From Alternaria dauci (lineage: Eukaryota > Ascomycota > Dothideomycetes > Pleosporales > Pleosporaceae), in assembly GCF_042100115.1 (NCBI RefSeq), contig NC_091272.1, forward strand, positions 3,100,001-3,164,000: 64,000 nucleotides of DNA, given 5' to 3'. Position numbers and translations under genes: made by a program. Shown piece by piece: positions 12,498 through 22,454 of this stretch; positions within the stretch are counted from its first letter, which is position 1; each line of letters opens with the position of its first letter. The notes beneath the pieces were generated by a model. It was given only the letters and a program-made list of their open reading frames with translations, searched no databases and was not told the DNA's origin.

Positions 12498-14198
12498 CTA
12501 CAGCGTCGCGTGATCAGGCTGGTGTTGTTGCCCGACGATGTTAACAATCACATCATTTTCGTCCTCTTCTAGATCCATAGGATCCGATCCTTCGTGTACT
12601 TGTTCATCCGTTTCCGAGTCAGAGTCGGATGCGACAGAGCTCTGGTCGAAAAAGTTTCCCGCGATTTCTCCTTGGATCTCCTCGATATCAGCATCTGTAA
12701 GATCGCCGATTCGCCGCGCATGGGCCTCCAGGTTAGAACCGAAGAGCGTTTCGAGCCTGTCCCAGCTGTTGAAAGCAGTATCAGATTCCTCGGTGTCAGG
12801 TGGGGTTTTCCAAACAACAAACAAGTCGGTTGTGGTAAGCAATATCTGAACCCAAGGCCCCTTCCAATCCTCCTGTATCATACTGAACCATTCTTCGATA
12901 CCCTTGATGAGCATATCTTTAGAATGATCGTCAGTGAGCTCACAGTAGGCGACATCTGTTTTAGCCGGATCTTTATCGCACAACAAAAGCCGACATTGTC
13001 GTACATTGTACTCCCAGTCGTTATTGAACGAGGTCTCAGCCCATCCATCGTCTTTCGGACAGCGATATGGAGACTCGGGGTCGTAGCTAGGGTGTCTCCG
13101 AGCGTAAAGGCCATTTGCACGATGCCGAGTATCCTCCGGTGTGTCTGGTGAGTAAGAGAGGCGCTTCTTTTCACCCTTACGGGCTGGCGTTCTGAGAGCG
13201 GTCGGATCAAATTCCGCTACGCGTTCAGGAGACTGAACGCTCTTCTCATACACCTTCATGGCTGTCCTGGCGTTATACGGGCGTGTGACTTCGACGTCCA
13301 CAGCGGGGTGTGCGGCCTCCCACGAAGCTTCTGAGCCCGCGATGTCGTCCAGTTTGCCAATTTCATTGACAAAATCGGTCTTTCGCTTGTAGTATGCACG
13401 TTTTGCAGTCTGAAAATTCTCACCAGTACCACCAGGAGGCAGGATACGCCAAGGACCGCCAGAATCCAACCACTTGTCCCATAGCTTCTCTAGAAGCTTG
13501 AGATGGATCTGCAAAGTACACATCGGACACCAGGTGATCTTGTTCCGCTCTTTGCCCTCTTCGTTGGACTCATCCTCTTGCGGGTCTTGAATTTCTAGAC
13601 GGGCATCACCAGGGTGTATTGGGTGTCCGCAACGCTCCGCCAGTACAAATCCTGCAAACCCTGCTTCTGGCGACTTGTCTTCCATATCCGCAGACCCATC
13701 ACGTTTGGCGCGCTGTTTCGTGCGCCACTCTAGGAAGTCCATGTATTCGAACGCGGTGGGAAGGAGGAGGTCGTCATCATCCAGTTTGGTAACGCCGAGG
13801 ACGGTCTTGCGCCAGTGCTTGTAGATTAGGATTTCGTATGCTACGAAGAGCGCGGAGGCTTTGGGTTCGATCTTCTTTGGCAGCGCCGCCATAACCTGCG
13901 ATTGCACGCCCAAGACAGGTGTAGGCTTGGTTATTGAAAAGCGACTTGGTGGCAGAAAGTTGAGGTTGACAGCAGCGAAAAGCTGGTACCGAGAGTTGAA
14001 GGTGGTATAGAGCCGAATATATCGCTTTTGGCGCTTCGTGTTGTTGCTATTTAAGAGAAAGGGAATTGGAGCGCTCGGGTCAGGTGCGAGGCCCATGGGT
14101 TTTCGTTTCGCTCCCACAATGGCGTTTGTTCTAGCCTCAGTCACATTCACTTTGGCTGACGTCATGCTCTTAGGCCATTTACATGGAACACTTTTCAT
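12498..14198 (-). CDS. Hypothetical protein with CxHPxHP...CPxC motif (paralogue)
   Basis: Single exon, 566 residues from the ATG at 14198. The region similar to the paralogue at 2759-3805 starts near the Met at 13892, so a 464-residue form is possible. The shared core contains C-G-H-P-I-H-P, a longer acidic insert than in the paralogue, then C-P-M-C-T. The next shared block is K-K-R-L-S...R-R-H-P-S-Y near residue 370. The C-terminal 200 residues are not shared. They include a W-x-x-M-I-Q-E-D-W region and end in an acidic tail rich in Ser, Asp and Glu. The family is unknown to me, and metal binding is inferred from the Cys/His spacing only. The gene starts just 125 bases downstream of the stop codon of the NLR at 14324-17341, on the same strand. 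Confidence 0.8.
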   Translation of the reverse strand: MKSVPCKWPKSMTSAKVNVTEARTNAIVGAKRKPMGLAPDPSAPIPFLLNSNNTKRQKRYIRLYTTFNSRYQLFAAVNLNFLPPSRFSITKPTPVLGVQSQVMAALPKKIEPKASALFVAYEILIYKHWRKTVLGVTKLDDDDLLLPTAFEYMDFLEWRTKQRAKRDGSADMEDKSPEAGFAGFVLAERCGHPIHPGDARLEIQDPQEDESNEEGKERNKITWCPMCTLQIHLKLLEKLWDKWLDSGGPWRILPPGGTGENFQTAKRAYYKRKTDFVNEIGKLDDIAGSEASWEAAHPAVDVEVTRPYNARTAMKVYEKSVQSPERVAEFDPTALRTPARKGEKKRLSYSPDTPEDTRHRANGLYARRHPSYDPESPYRCPKDDGWAETSFNNDWEYNVRQCRLLLCDKDPAKTDVAYCELTDDHSKDMLIKGIEEWFSMIQEDWKGPWVQILLTTTDLFVVWKTPPDTEESDTAFNSWDRLETLFGSNLEAHARRIGDLTDADIEEIQGEIAGNFFDQSSVASDSDSETDEQVHEGSDPMDLEEDENDVIVNIVGQQHQPDHATL

Positions 14199-14323
14199 GT
14201 CTTTGGTAGAGCCAAGATGAATTTTTGATTACAACAGAGCAAGCGCTCCTTAGTGGCTGAATGAGGTATACACGATATGCACTAGTGCGAGTAGGCAAAG
14301 GGTGCAACAAACGCGACAAGAGG

Positions 14324-17300
14324 CTAAATGTTCCTCTTTGCATTATTGAAATCGTCCAGAAACAGTTTCGTGTCAGGACTATCTGCACCACAACACTTTT
14401 CAATGCCGATGTAAGCCCGTTCATACAACACTAGAGCCTCTTGATATCGTTCCTGCTTGGTGAGGGTGTCTGCAAGTGTACGGACACCGATCAAGATATC
14501 ACAGTGATCAGCTCCTAACAGTCTTTCACTCTCTAAAACGAAGCGACGGCAAACGGCTTCCGCTTGTTCGAAATGGCCCTGTTGAACAAGCGTCTCAGCG
14601 AGACCATTCATGGCCAACAAGGCTTTCTGCTGCGCCTCCTTATTATCGAGGTCGGTGTAGATATCGGTGACGCTGCGGTATTGCGCCACCGCCTCGTCCA
14701 GCTTGCGTTGCTTGACGAGGGCTTCGCACAGAAAACTCACACTCGTGATTGTCTCCGAGTGGTAAAGTCCCAGCCTTCTCGTCGTGTCCTCCACAACCTG
14801 ACGATGGATAGTCTCAGCTTCGGCAGCTTTGCCTTGCCTGATAAGCAAAATGCCCAGACAACGCAAGCCCTCGTACGCATCGTCGGCTTCTTCGCCATCA
14901 TCTCTTTTCTGTATGGTAAGTACTTTTCGATGCATCACCGTAGCCTGCTCGAAACGCTCGTGGGCCATGTATGTAAACGTAAGTATGGCCAGGAGTATCG
15001 TCGTCTTGGCACTGCGAGGTCCGTAAACTCTTTCATATCCTTCAATCGTGCGCATGTGCATGGCCTCGCCTTCTTCGTACTTTTTCTGCATGATTAGTTG
15101 TGCTCCCAATTGATTTGCGCTCTCTAGTGTGTCCGAGTGATCAAAACCCAGCAAAGCCTGCCTGCCTTCGTATGCTCTTCGGAACATCTTCTCCGATTCG
15201 TTATGTCGATTCAGAACCCCAATCGCTAGGCCAAGTTGGTGGTAGCTACAAAGGGTGTCCTCACAATGGGGACCTTTGACCACTTCCAGTGCTGCTAGTG
15301 CCGCGCGACTCAGATCCTCTGCTGAGTGATGGTCCCCTATCACGTATGCAAATTGTGACATCTTTTGGATAATGGGTGCCCACGTCAAAAGCATCGCTCT
15401 ATCTTCTAGGCGGTACCTAGCGGCCTGCTGAGCGTGCGGGAAGAGGTATTGGCAGACTTGCCAGTTGTCGTGTTCTGGGTTTGGAAAGTGATCCCTGATG
15501 ATGGAGATATATCTTTGCATCCAGGCCTTCAGCTCTCCATTGATCTCCAACCACCTCTTGGTAGTGTACTGCACTAGCCTGTGCATACTGAAATGACATC
15601 CGTCAATGTTCGTTTTGATAAGCGCAAAGTTTTTGAGTACCCTCCAATCCTCGTCGAAACAAGCAGACGTAACTGGTTTACTGCCAGTTGCCCTCTGCTG
15701 AGCCACACGCTGGCGCCGACTTGAATCTAATCGCAGCCGTCTGATCCGCTTCCACCAATCGAGGCGGGGCTGAAGTGAGGGTGCTGAAGCGGTTACCTCG
15801 CCATATTGACCGGTGAGAAGCGTTTCCGGAATGCTCTGTCGATCGAACAAACACATCAGCGATAGAAGTCTTGCAGCCGAAGGATATGTCTGACGCACGT
15901 ACTCAAAGGATAGGTGCCAAGTTTTGACGATCGAGTTCGTTCTATTGGTGTCCCGACTTGTTTCATGCGCACTTTTTTCCAAGAGTTGCGCTGTCTCTTC
16001 GCTCAGCGCTTTTATCCTCTCGGTGGCTTTGGAAAGCGTGAGGCGTGGGTAGTCCATGTTGATGTTTTTCGCAATCTGAGATATTGCTAATGGCATGAAA
16101 TCGACCGACTTGACAAGCTCCGCAGCTTCGGCTTCGGTATAAATGACTTTGATGCTGAGCTTCTTTTTCAACAGAGCAATCGCTTCAGACTCATTCATCT
16201 CATCGACCTCAATATGGTACGCGCGGTTTCCGGTGATCATCTGTGCAGCCTCGGCATTCCTTGATGTAACGAGGACAGACCCTTTTGTTGAAGTGGTGAT
16301 GAAGTCCCGAATTTGCGGCATGGGTGAAGCATTGTCGATGCTAGATGTTACTCTTGAAGCAGGTGCACTCAGAACGTCAACAGAGTCGACGTTGTCCAGG
16401 ACCAGAGTCCATGGGCCATTGGATTCGTCTTTGAGCCAATCGTGGACCATGGTAAAGATGTCTACTGCTTTCTCGTCCCAGCCTCGAAGACCGACTGCCT
16501 TTGCTATCTTCCGGAAGCCCTGAGCGACACCTGCTGGCGTATCGAATGTCACCCAGAACACCCAAGTATCCGGTGCGGCTTCTCGAATGCGATAGTTGTA
16601 TTCGATAGCTATGCGGGACTTGCTAAAACAGATGTCAGTGCAAGCCTTACATTGCATCACGGTTGACAGGATCATCTGCTGCCAGCATCACTCGAGCACG
16701 TACCCAGCGCCTCCAATACCTATCAGTGCCGACCTTGATCCGGGTTCACATCGTGTCATAACATCGGACATGATGTCTCGCTCCACGAAGTCTGCTTCTC
16801 GCTCGAACGGACAAGTGCTTATAGGTTGTGGTGAGGATTTCTCAGCTGTGGAAAAGACATTAGCCTACGTTCCTGGGAGGGTGTTGAAGAATGTTATACA
16901 CGTACTGCCCGAATTTAGTGCCATGCTCGACAGGCCATAATCCATGGCCTCCATATATCTCCGGATGACTTTCTCCAGGTCGCTCACATCGCTGTCGTAT
17001 CGGACGCTTTTAATCGACTTCCAGCCACGTGTGGCTCCTCTGTCGCCAGGTTTGAACAAAACCTTGTTAATTATCGTCTCCAGCTTCTTGATCTGACTGA
17101 AGCACTCCTCGATCGCTGGCTTTAATGCTCTCCTTGCCTCATCTGTCATATCCTCCATCTTTGCATTCGTGTTCTGAAGCGCAAGAATGAAGATGGGTAA
17201 TCTGGTGCTGACATGTTTGAAAGCAGTCGGTAGACTGTCCTCTTTCTTACGGTATTCATTCAGACGCTCAGCAACCCTGACGCTAATATCGATAACCTGA

Positions 17301-17341
17301 AGAATGCTAGCAGCGACACTAAGAGCTGCGAATTCCGCCAT
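14324..17341 (-). CDS. NLR-type STAND protein: SesA-like / NB-ARC / TPR
   Basis: Three exons (17341-16906, 16845-16704, 16622-14324; introns 60 and 81 nt) encode 958 residues. Residues 1-140 form a helical domain like the SesA/NACHT-associated N-terminal domain of fungal STAND proteins. The P-loop G-I-G-G-A-G-K-S, near 188-195, is assembled across the second intron. Walker B is W-T-L-V-L-D-N-V-D near 264-272. A V-L-V-T-S-R motif and an M-P-L-A-I motif follow, as expected for NB-ARC. A winged-helix-like region with L-S-L-M-C-L-F-D-R comes next, then about eight kinesin-light-chain-type TPRs to the end. Such proteins act in fungal non-self recognition and programmed cell death; the ligand here is unknown. 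The start at 17341 is chosen because the domain begins there, although the frame is open to 17533. A tandem paralogue follows at 18170-21162. Confidence 0.9.
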
Positions 17342-18169
17342 GGCAATGTGGGAGGAAAGGAAGAGTAGTTGAAGACAAAGAAATATCAGGCAAGGGACAG
17401 GCAGTAAGAGACAATTAGCGGGAAGCGAAAGCCTGATTAAGTCCTGCAGGATTAAGGCGCAGCAAGGCTGCGACAAGATGTGATACACCGACATGGGGTG
17501 GCGGCAAAAGTAAGTGGCTGATGGCGCGTACAACCGCTATTAGGCAGCCGCCGCGGTGGAAAATTGCTACGTCGATTTTCGCGCTGAGCAGTAGGATGCA
17601 AGGGGAAACGAGAGTAGATTTTTCGTTTGAATTACGGACTCAAAAGGTTGCAGGCTGCAGGAGCTGGTGTTTCCATTGTATTGAGTAGTGTGAATGCGGG
17701 GTTACGCTAATGAGTGGGTTGACAAGCGAAGTGAATGGTGCAATGCTCGGATATCTTCTTATAGCCTGAACATATTCCTTTCTCTAGTATGAGGTTCCTT
17801 CTTCTTCACTCTTGCTTTCGTTTCAAATCCCACATGTTCCAAGTCGCTGAGGCCTTATTACACTAGATGACATGCACATACCCGGATTTCTTCGTCACAT
17901 GCGTTCCGATTCAGCAATCTGTCATCACTTTCCCGTGACTACCTTGCATTATTTACGTCTCACATGACATCTATCTGAAAATGATTTCATATAGGCCAAG
18001 AGATTATCTCCTTTCCTTCGCTGTGGACTATTGTTCCGATCATGAAGTGGGGACGAAGACCCACTCATATTTGGTCTTCCTTGGTGAGATTGTCCGGAAG
18101 GCACCAGCACCGAGCACTTGGGCTCCTTTGCCCGCATACTCGTCGCTACATTCCATTCTTCTTCTGCCA
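17342..18169. other. Intergenic region between tandem NLR genes
   Basis: Contains the upstream region of the 14324-17341 gene, including sequence blocks shared with the other NLR (17460-17536), and the 3' flank of the second NLR. I see no coding region in the rest. Confidence 0.6.
17460..17536 (-). promoter_or_regulatory. Upstream blocks shared by the two NLR genes (copy 1)
   Basis: Two blocks also occur upstream of the second NLR: CAGCAAGGCTG at 17460-17470, followed by a similar GACA...TGTGAT, and the 20-mer GCTGATGGCGCGTACAACCG at 17517-17536, followed shortly by ATTAGGCA. They lie 119-195 bases upstream of the ATG. They may be conserved promoter elements, or duplicated sequence that has not yet diverged. 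Confidence 0.55.
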
Positions 18170-18646
18170 TTACCGGGCTTTCTGGACCACGATTTGGTTA
18201 AGCTCCTCAAAATCATGTTTGTAGTCTTTCGTATCCGCATGCCCCTCTCCCAACGTCTCTACAGCACCTCGGTATGAGGTCCGATACATCTCCAAGGCTT
18301 CCAGATAGCGGCCTTGTTTCTTGAGAGCACCAGCTAAGATCCACATAGTTTCCAAAGTTTCGCGGGCTTGTGGTCCAGCTGTTTCATATCGTACCGACAG
18401 ACACGCTCTCGCCAACGCTTCTGCCTCTTCAAGCTTATTCGTTGGTGAAATAGTACGAGCTGGATCAGTCATTATCTGGGAGCGTATCGGGTTACTCAGA
18501 AGACTGTGTGTGTCGTACCAGGCCATCGCGCGACGCAGGAGGAGTCCTGCTTCTGTGTACTTTTCCTGGGCAAGTAGATTACGCGCTAATGTTGCAGCGG
18601 CTTTAGGCACCGTGGAATCATTTTCTTCCGCAAACATGCGCTCCTT
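18170..18646 (-). pseudogene. 3' part of the second NLR, beyond an in-frame TAG
   Basis: Directly after the TAG at 18649-18647 the same frame stays open for 158 codons to a stop at 18170. The encoded sequence (K-E-R-M-F-A-E-E-N..., then A-L-A-R-A-C-L-S-V-R and D-Y-K-H-D-F-E-E-L) carries the final TPRs. The solo TPR protein at 4224-4985 aligns across the stop without a gap: L-K-E-A-L-A-Y-K-E-R there, L-R-E-S-L-S-stop-K-E-R here. The tail is therefore original coding sequence separated by one stop codon. It could be dead, reached by read-through, or spliced in by an unusual intron. Confidence 0.8.
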
Positions 18647-21162
18647 CTAGGAAAGCGACTCTCGTAGAAAGCGCTCCCCATCGGACAGTGGACTATATAT
18701 CTCCAAACTCAGACCAACTAGGTCAAGCTGTGTGACCCAGGTAGTGTCACGTGTCGTGTTACGGGCTTCAAAAGCCTGCTTCCAGGTGGTGTATGCTTCG
18801 GAATAACGACTTTCTCTTAAGAGGAAAAATCCACGCTTGATGAGAGACGCCTGGGTGGCGGGGTGCGCGGGACCGAACTTGCGCAGTCGAGTTTGTAGAG
18901 CTTGCACATGTAATACTTCTGCGTCTGAGTGAAGGCGCTGTGAAGCTAACACGTCACCTAGCTGGTCCATGGTGTCAAGCGTGTCATGATCTTCATGACC
19001 AAGAGTTTCTTGCCGTGAGGAGAGGATGCGACGAAGAAGAGTTTCCGATGCGATATTCCTGTCCATTTGAAAGAGCATGAGCGCTTGTTGAGTGCGGCAC
19101 TTGAGTGCTTCTGGAGTCTTCGGCCCCAGTGCTATCTCAAAAGCTTCAGCTGCAACCCGGTACAAGTCCTGGGCTATCTCAACCCCGGTTCTTTGATCGT
19201 AGTAGCAAGCAACCTTCCTTGTGAGTGATGCCCATGCACGAAGGGGTTCGATAGCAGCACTAGATGGCAGATACGGGACTGCAGCACACGCATGTGCGAG
19301 GAGCGGCTCGCATTTCTTGAAGAAGCCGTCTTCCGAGTCATGGAAATTGCTGTTCAGGATGTCGATAAATTTCTGACTCCAGATATCGAGCTCGTTATTC
19401 TCCATGAGCCATCTTTTTGTCGTGAACTGGACCAGCGAATGCATGGAAAAGTGCTTCCTGTCCTTGCTCACTTTGATCATACCGAAGTCCCTTAGCGTAA
19501 GCCAATCATTATCGAAATTGCAAGGAAGTGTCTCGGATAACGGTATCGAGTGCTGCTCTTTCTTTTTTGCACGCATATGAGGTCTTCTCCTCCACCATGG
19601 TTTGTGGGTACTTCGTGACACAAGAGTCATGCTGCTGTATTGCCCTTGGAGAAGCGCTTGCGGAATTGCCTGTCGATCGAATAGACACATCAGCGACAAG
19701 AGTCTAGCAGCTGAAGGTATAGTCTTGCGAACATACTCAAACGTAATCTTCCAAGTCTTGATAATTGAGCTAGACCGCCCCGCACTTCGACGCAGTTGTG
19801 GGATGTCATCTTCCAAGACGCTCACGTCTGTTTCATCTTTGCTTTGAAGCTCCTGTAGGTAGCTTCGTATCGTCAATGAACGTCTGCTGATGTAGGCAGC
19901 TGCATGGGTGATGGCGAGCGGTATGTAGTCAACAGTCTTGACAAGTAGCTTCATGTCTTCGCTCCCATGGCTGCCTTTAAGCTGCGTTTGCAGAAGGGCG
20001 AGTGCTTCCGCTTCATTCATTGGTTCCACCATCTTAATGTTCTTGTAATTGCAGGTGACCTGGAAGGCGGCGTCTCGGCTCCGTGAAGTCACCAAAACCG
20101 ATGCATTTGAAGATTGCGGTATGAACTCTCTTATCTCCTTTGACTGATCGGATCCTTCGTACTTCGGTGGCCGATGGGTGAATACGTCCTTGTCGTCCGC
20201 GTTATCAATAATCATTAGCCATGTTGTGTTTGCTTCGTTACGCAGCCAGTCATAAACGAGGCTAAAGGCATCTGCGTCTCTATCACTTGAACCATAGATG
20301 CGCAAGGCTTTTGCGATCTCTCGGAATCCCTCTTCCATTTTTGTGACATTCTCTGCATCAATCCAGAAGACCCACGTGCTTGGAAAGTCCCGTTGAACTC
20401 TGTATCCGTATTCGATTGCAATTTGAGACTTCCTATTCCGTATTTTAGTAGCTGCACCGCTCCACACAATAGATCGTCTAGCGTGCGGCCATATCTATAG
20501 GGTAATCATGTACATACCCGATACCACCTCCTCCTACAAGTGCGTGGCGCGATCCCGGCCCCCTTGAAGCAGAGAGTTCAGCAAGGATGGATCTCTCGAC
20601 AAAATCGAGATCCCTCCCGAAAGGACAAATGAATCTCGGTATAGGCAGAGTTCGCGGATCTGGGAGAGGTTAGGTTCCAGATCAAATTGATGCATTAGGT
20701 GTTCATCTCGAACTATACTAACATACCTATGATTTCTCTGCCATCAGCCGCGATAACAGATTCCAACGTCAAAGTCGACACATAGTTTCTGATGACGCGT
20801 TCTATATGCCTTACTTCGGCGTCATAACGAAAGCTTGTTAGAGCCTTGAGATTCCTGGCTGTATTCGAATTTACACTTGGACGCATCTTGAGTATGATGT
20901 CTAGCAGGGAATGAATCTGGAACTCAAAGTCTTTGACAAGAGGCGCTAACGCTTGCCGACTGTCTTCAGACACACGTCCGTCTTCGATAGCCTGCCGAAT
21001 GCGCTTCAGAGAGTTGATTAGCGTTGGAAGTTCGACGCTCAGTGATTTGAGTGCCCTAGGTAGGCCTTCGACCGTTGCCCTGAAATCATTGAGCCGCTTG
21101 ACAACTTCAGTAGTGATATGAATGATTGAGGTGATGCTGGCTGCTACGCTAAGAGCCTCCAT
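18647..21162 (-). CDS. NLR-type STAND protein, C-terminally truncated by a stop codon
   Basis: Three exons (21162-20727, 20659-20518, 20432-18647; introns 67 and 85 nt) give 787 residues before TAG. Exons 1 and 2 are 436 and 142 nt, exactly as in the neighbouring NLR, with the same intron phases. The domain order is the same: SesA-like N-terminus, P-loop G-G-G-G-I-G-K-S built across intron 2, Walker B W-L-M-I-I-D-N-A-D, V-L-V-T-S-R, I-P-L-A-I-T-H, the L-S-L-M-C-L-F-D-R segment, then TPRs. With the open tail behind the stop it would be 946 positions long, close to the 958-residue neighbour. The last four or so TPRs are lost unless the stop is bypassed. Loss of sensor repeats could inactivate the protein, change its recognition or deregulate it. 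Confidence 0.85.
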
Positions 21163-22454
21163 GACAGAAGGAGCGGAGACGGTAGCTGGAGATGAAAAGA
21201 TTACAGGGAAGGATCACCCAGCGACAGAAGAGACTATGACGGGACAGTGGCACAGCAAGGCTGAGACAGTCTGTGATCCATCCAAGTGGGCGGCTACGAA
21301 AGTCATTCGCTCATTCGCTGATGGCGCGTACAACCGAAGCACGAAGGATGCCGTGCGACGCGCCATTAGGCAACTCCCGTGGCCGAGGATCTCTGCGGAT
21401 TCAAGAGACGATTTAAACGCTCGAGATGAACTGATGATAGTCCGGAAACACAGGACCCAGAATTGTGAACTGCCACGATGATGCGTGTAGCCAGAGCCTG
21501 ATTGGCGACAGGGGAAAGCGAGCCCCAGACAAACATGTCTCAACAAACTGGTACGGTGTAAGTCCTCTTCGAAACTACAAACGAGACATTCTCCGAGTGG
21601 AGAGCTGCGGGTAGCTTTCACTACAACGTCGGTTTTTAGACCTTATCCTGCCGTGTTTTGTGAGGAAGCGGGAGGCGGGTGCGGCTTCCGAGCCTTCCTG
21701 GATGAGCGACCTGCGCTAACCCAAAATAGGACGGAAACGAGCATCCTCAGGCAAGAGACGATGATAACACATATATGTTTTCATATATGGTTCGTTGGCT
21801 ATGGTGGCGATGGTGTTCCGGGAGTTGTGAGTCGCTCATCGGCATCCCAAGGCAGACACCAAACGTTTTCGAATAACAGAATCGGAATCGTGATATTATC
21901 ACCAAATTTTCGTCCCTGTCGAATATCACCCGGCCTAATGCCAAATCCCAGGTACTAGCTATGGATCGTCCTAACTATGTTACATGAAGTGGATATCTGG
22001 AGAAGAATAATGAACAAAGACAACTACAACTCGCTCGATTGTTGACGATGGGAGGAAGCAAGCGTGTTGGAGTCCAGTTGCAGACAAAGGCGGCGCGAAG
22101 TCGGACAAGGGCGGGTGGTTACTCTGGGATGAGTTATGTAAAGAATTTGAAGGAAGGTATTCAGGGATACCTAGATGATCAGTCTATTGTTTGATATGTT
22201 TTAATGAAAGCTATAGAGAGCCCGAATACCTGCGGTCGGCTCATGTGCATATGTTGAAGCTTCGGAAAGCAGCAATATGTAATATCAGAGTGAACGCAGA
22301 CGCAGCGCCGGGTACGCGGACCGTTGGTTTAGAGATTCTGGAGACATAAAGAAAACAGGACAAGCAGACTCCTATCGACCCTCAAACCCAGACTACCATG
22401 ATCGCAGCACCCCCAACACGAAGCATGGCCATCATCGAACCAGCGAACAGGAAA
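21163..22454. other. Intergenic region upstream of the second NLR
   Basis: Holds the upstream region of the second NLR, with blocks shared with copy 1 (21253-21336), and the 3' flank of the gene at 22455. Short open frames (21122-21481 plus, 21214-21621 minus) overlap each other and match nothing I recognise. Confidence 0.5.
21253..21336 (-). promoter_or_regulatory. Upstream blocks shared by the two NLR genes (copy 2)
   Basis: CAGCAAGGCTG at 21253-21263, followed by GAGACAGTCTGTGAT, and GCTGATGGCGCGTACAACCG at 21317-21336, followed by CATTAGGCA at about 21364. Order and orientation are as in copy 1, at 91-174 bases upstream of the ATG. Spacing between the blocks differs slightly between the copies. 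Confidence 0.55.

Noticed and set aside
12594..13151. 185-codon frame opposite the motif gene
   Set aside because: It is antisense to a well-supported coding frame and shows no domain of its own.
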